Shown here one piece after another: positions 63,894 through 64,000 of a stretch of DNA of 64,000 bases. This DNA is from Diplonema japonicum (taxonomy: Eukaryota; Euglenozoa; Diplonemea; Diplonemida; Diplonemidae). The translations under genes were made by a program, and so were the position numbers. The notes beneath the pieces are model-generated. The model did not search any database. It worked only from the letters and a program-made list of their open reading frames with translations, and was not told the DNA's origin. The DNA lies in the NCBI GenBank assembly GCA_964019335.1, contig OZ025662.1, forward strand, positions 558,001 through 622,000, read 5' to 3'. How positions within the stretch are numbered: position 1 is the stretch's first letter; every line of letters begins with the position of its first letter.

Positions 63894-64000
63894 AGCTGTC
63901 GTTGCCGCCTTCCTGACTGTTTTTCTGTGTTTTAAAGACTGAAAACGCGAATCTATCTATTTTCTAAAAGCACACTGGGCATTACACACTGGAGGGATGG

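Overview
This window is nuclear DNA from a flagellated unicellular eukaryote. It has about 36 supportable genes in 64 kb, and every intact one is on the + strand. Spacers are mostly short and full of homopolymers, with A or T runs of 15 to over 40 bases and G or C runs of up to about 27. Many start codons sit a few to a few tens of bases after a pyrimidine tract ending in AG. Strand-uniform gene arrays with such AG sites suggest polycistronic transcription resolved by spliced-leader trans-splicing, as in Euglenozoa. Unlike kinetoplastids, at least twelve genes here carry very short GT-AG cis-introns (32-79 nt), many of them little more than an A run. A flagellate euglenozoan outside the kinetoplastids, perhaps a diplonemid, is my best guess. 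It is an inference: I found no SL RNA, rRNA or tRNA gene. TAA, TAG and TGA are all used as stops, so the code looks standard.

Layout. 0-9.4 kb: three short membrane-protein genes, two of three near-identical SCP2 genes, an RBBP4/MSI1-like WD protein, an EDR1-like domain joined to a pseudokinase, a SAM protein with five zinc-finger repeats, and a frameshifted reverse-strand relic. 9.4-23 kb: an alpha-helical unknown, a calpain-like protein, a sulfotransferase-like protein, an unknown, a gamma-glutamylcyclotransferase-like protein, a 1072-residue PH-like/coiled-coil/WD40 protein, a charged protein and a large surface-type protein. 23-25.1 kb: a gene-poor stretch with a dispersed repeat. 25.1-38.9 kb: a putative R-SNARE, the third SCP2 gene, a Cu+ P-type ATPase, a divergent SCP2-like protein, a four-domain cation channel, a 70-residue protein and an SCP/FCP1-type phosphatase. 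40.7-54.7 kb: VID27, acylphosphatase, Rab GDI, proteasome beta-4 (PSMB4 type), katanin p80, HslV, dihydropyrimidinase and delta-tubulin. 54.8-63.9 kb: glutathione-dependent formaldehyde detoxification (S-formylglutathione hydrolase, an S-formylglutathione hydrolase/FALDH fusion, and free FALDH), interrupted by an ankyrin protein and a Cys-rich coiled-coil membrane protein.

Functional themes. Delta-tubulin and katanin p80 fit a flagellate. The formaldehyde genes form a local cluster in which both steps exist as free enzymes and also as one fused polypeptide, with long identical DNA tracts between copies that point to recent duplication or gene conversion. Most other neighbours have unrelated jobs, as expected of polycistrons that are not operons. 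The most unusual objects are the SFGH-FALDH fusion, the four-domain channel with a discoidin-like domain in its I-II loop, the Cu+ ATPase with a duplicated Cys-cluster/HMA-like N-terminus, the PH-like/WD40 protein, and the A-run mini-introns. Several gene models were recovered only by reading across these introns, and exon sums are in frame in each case quoted.
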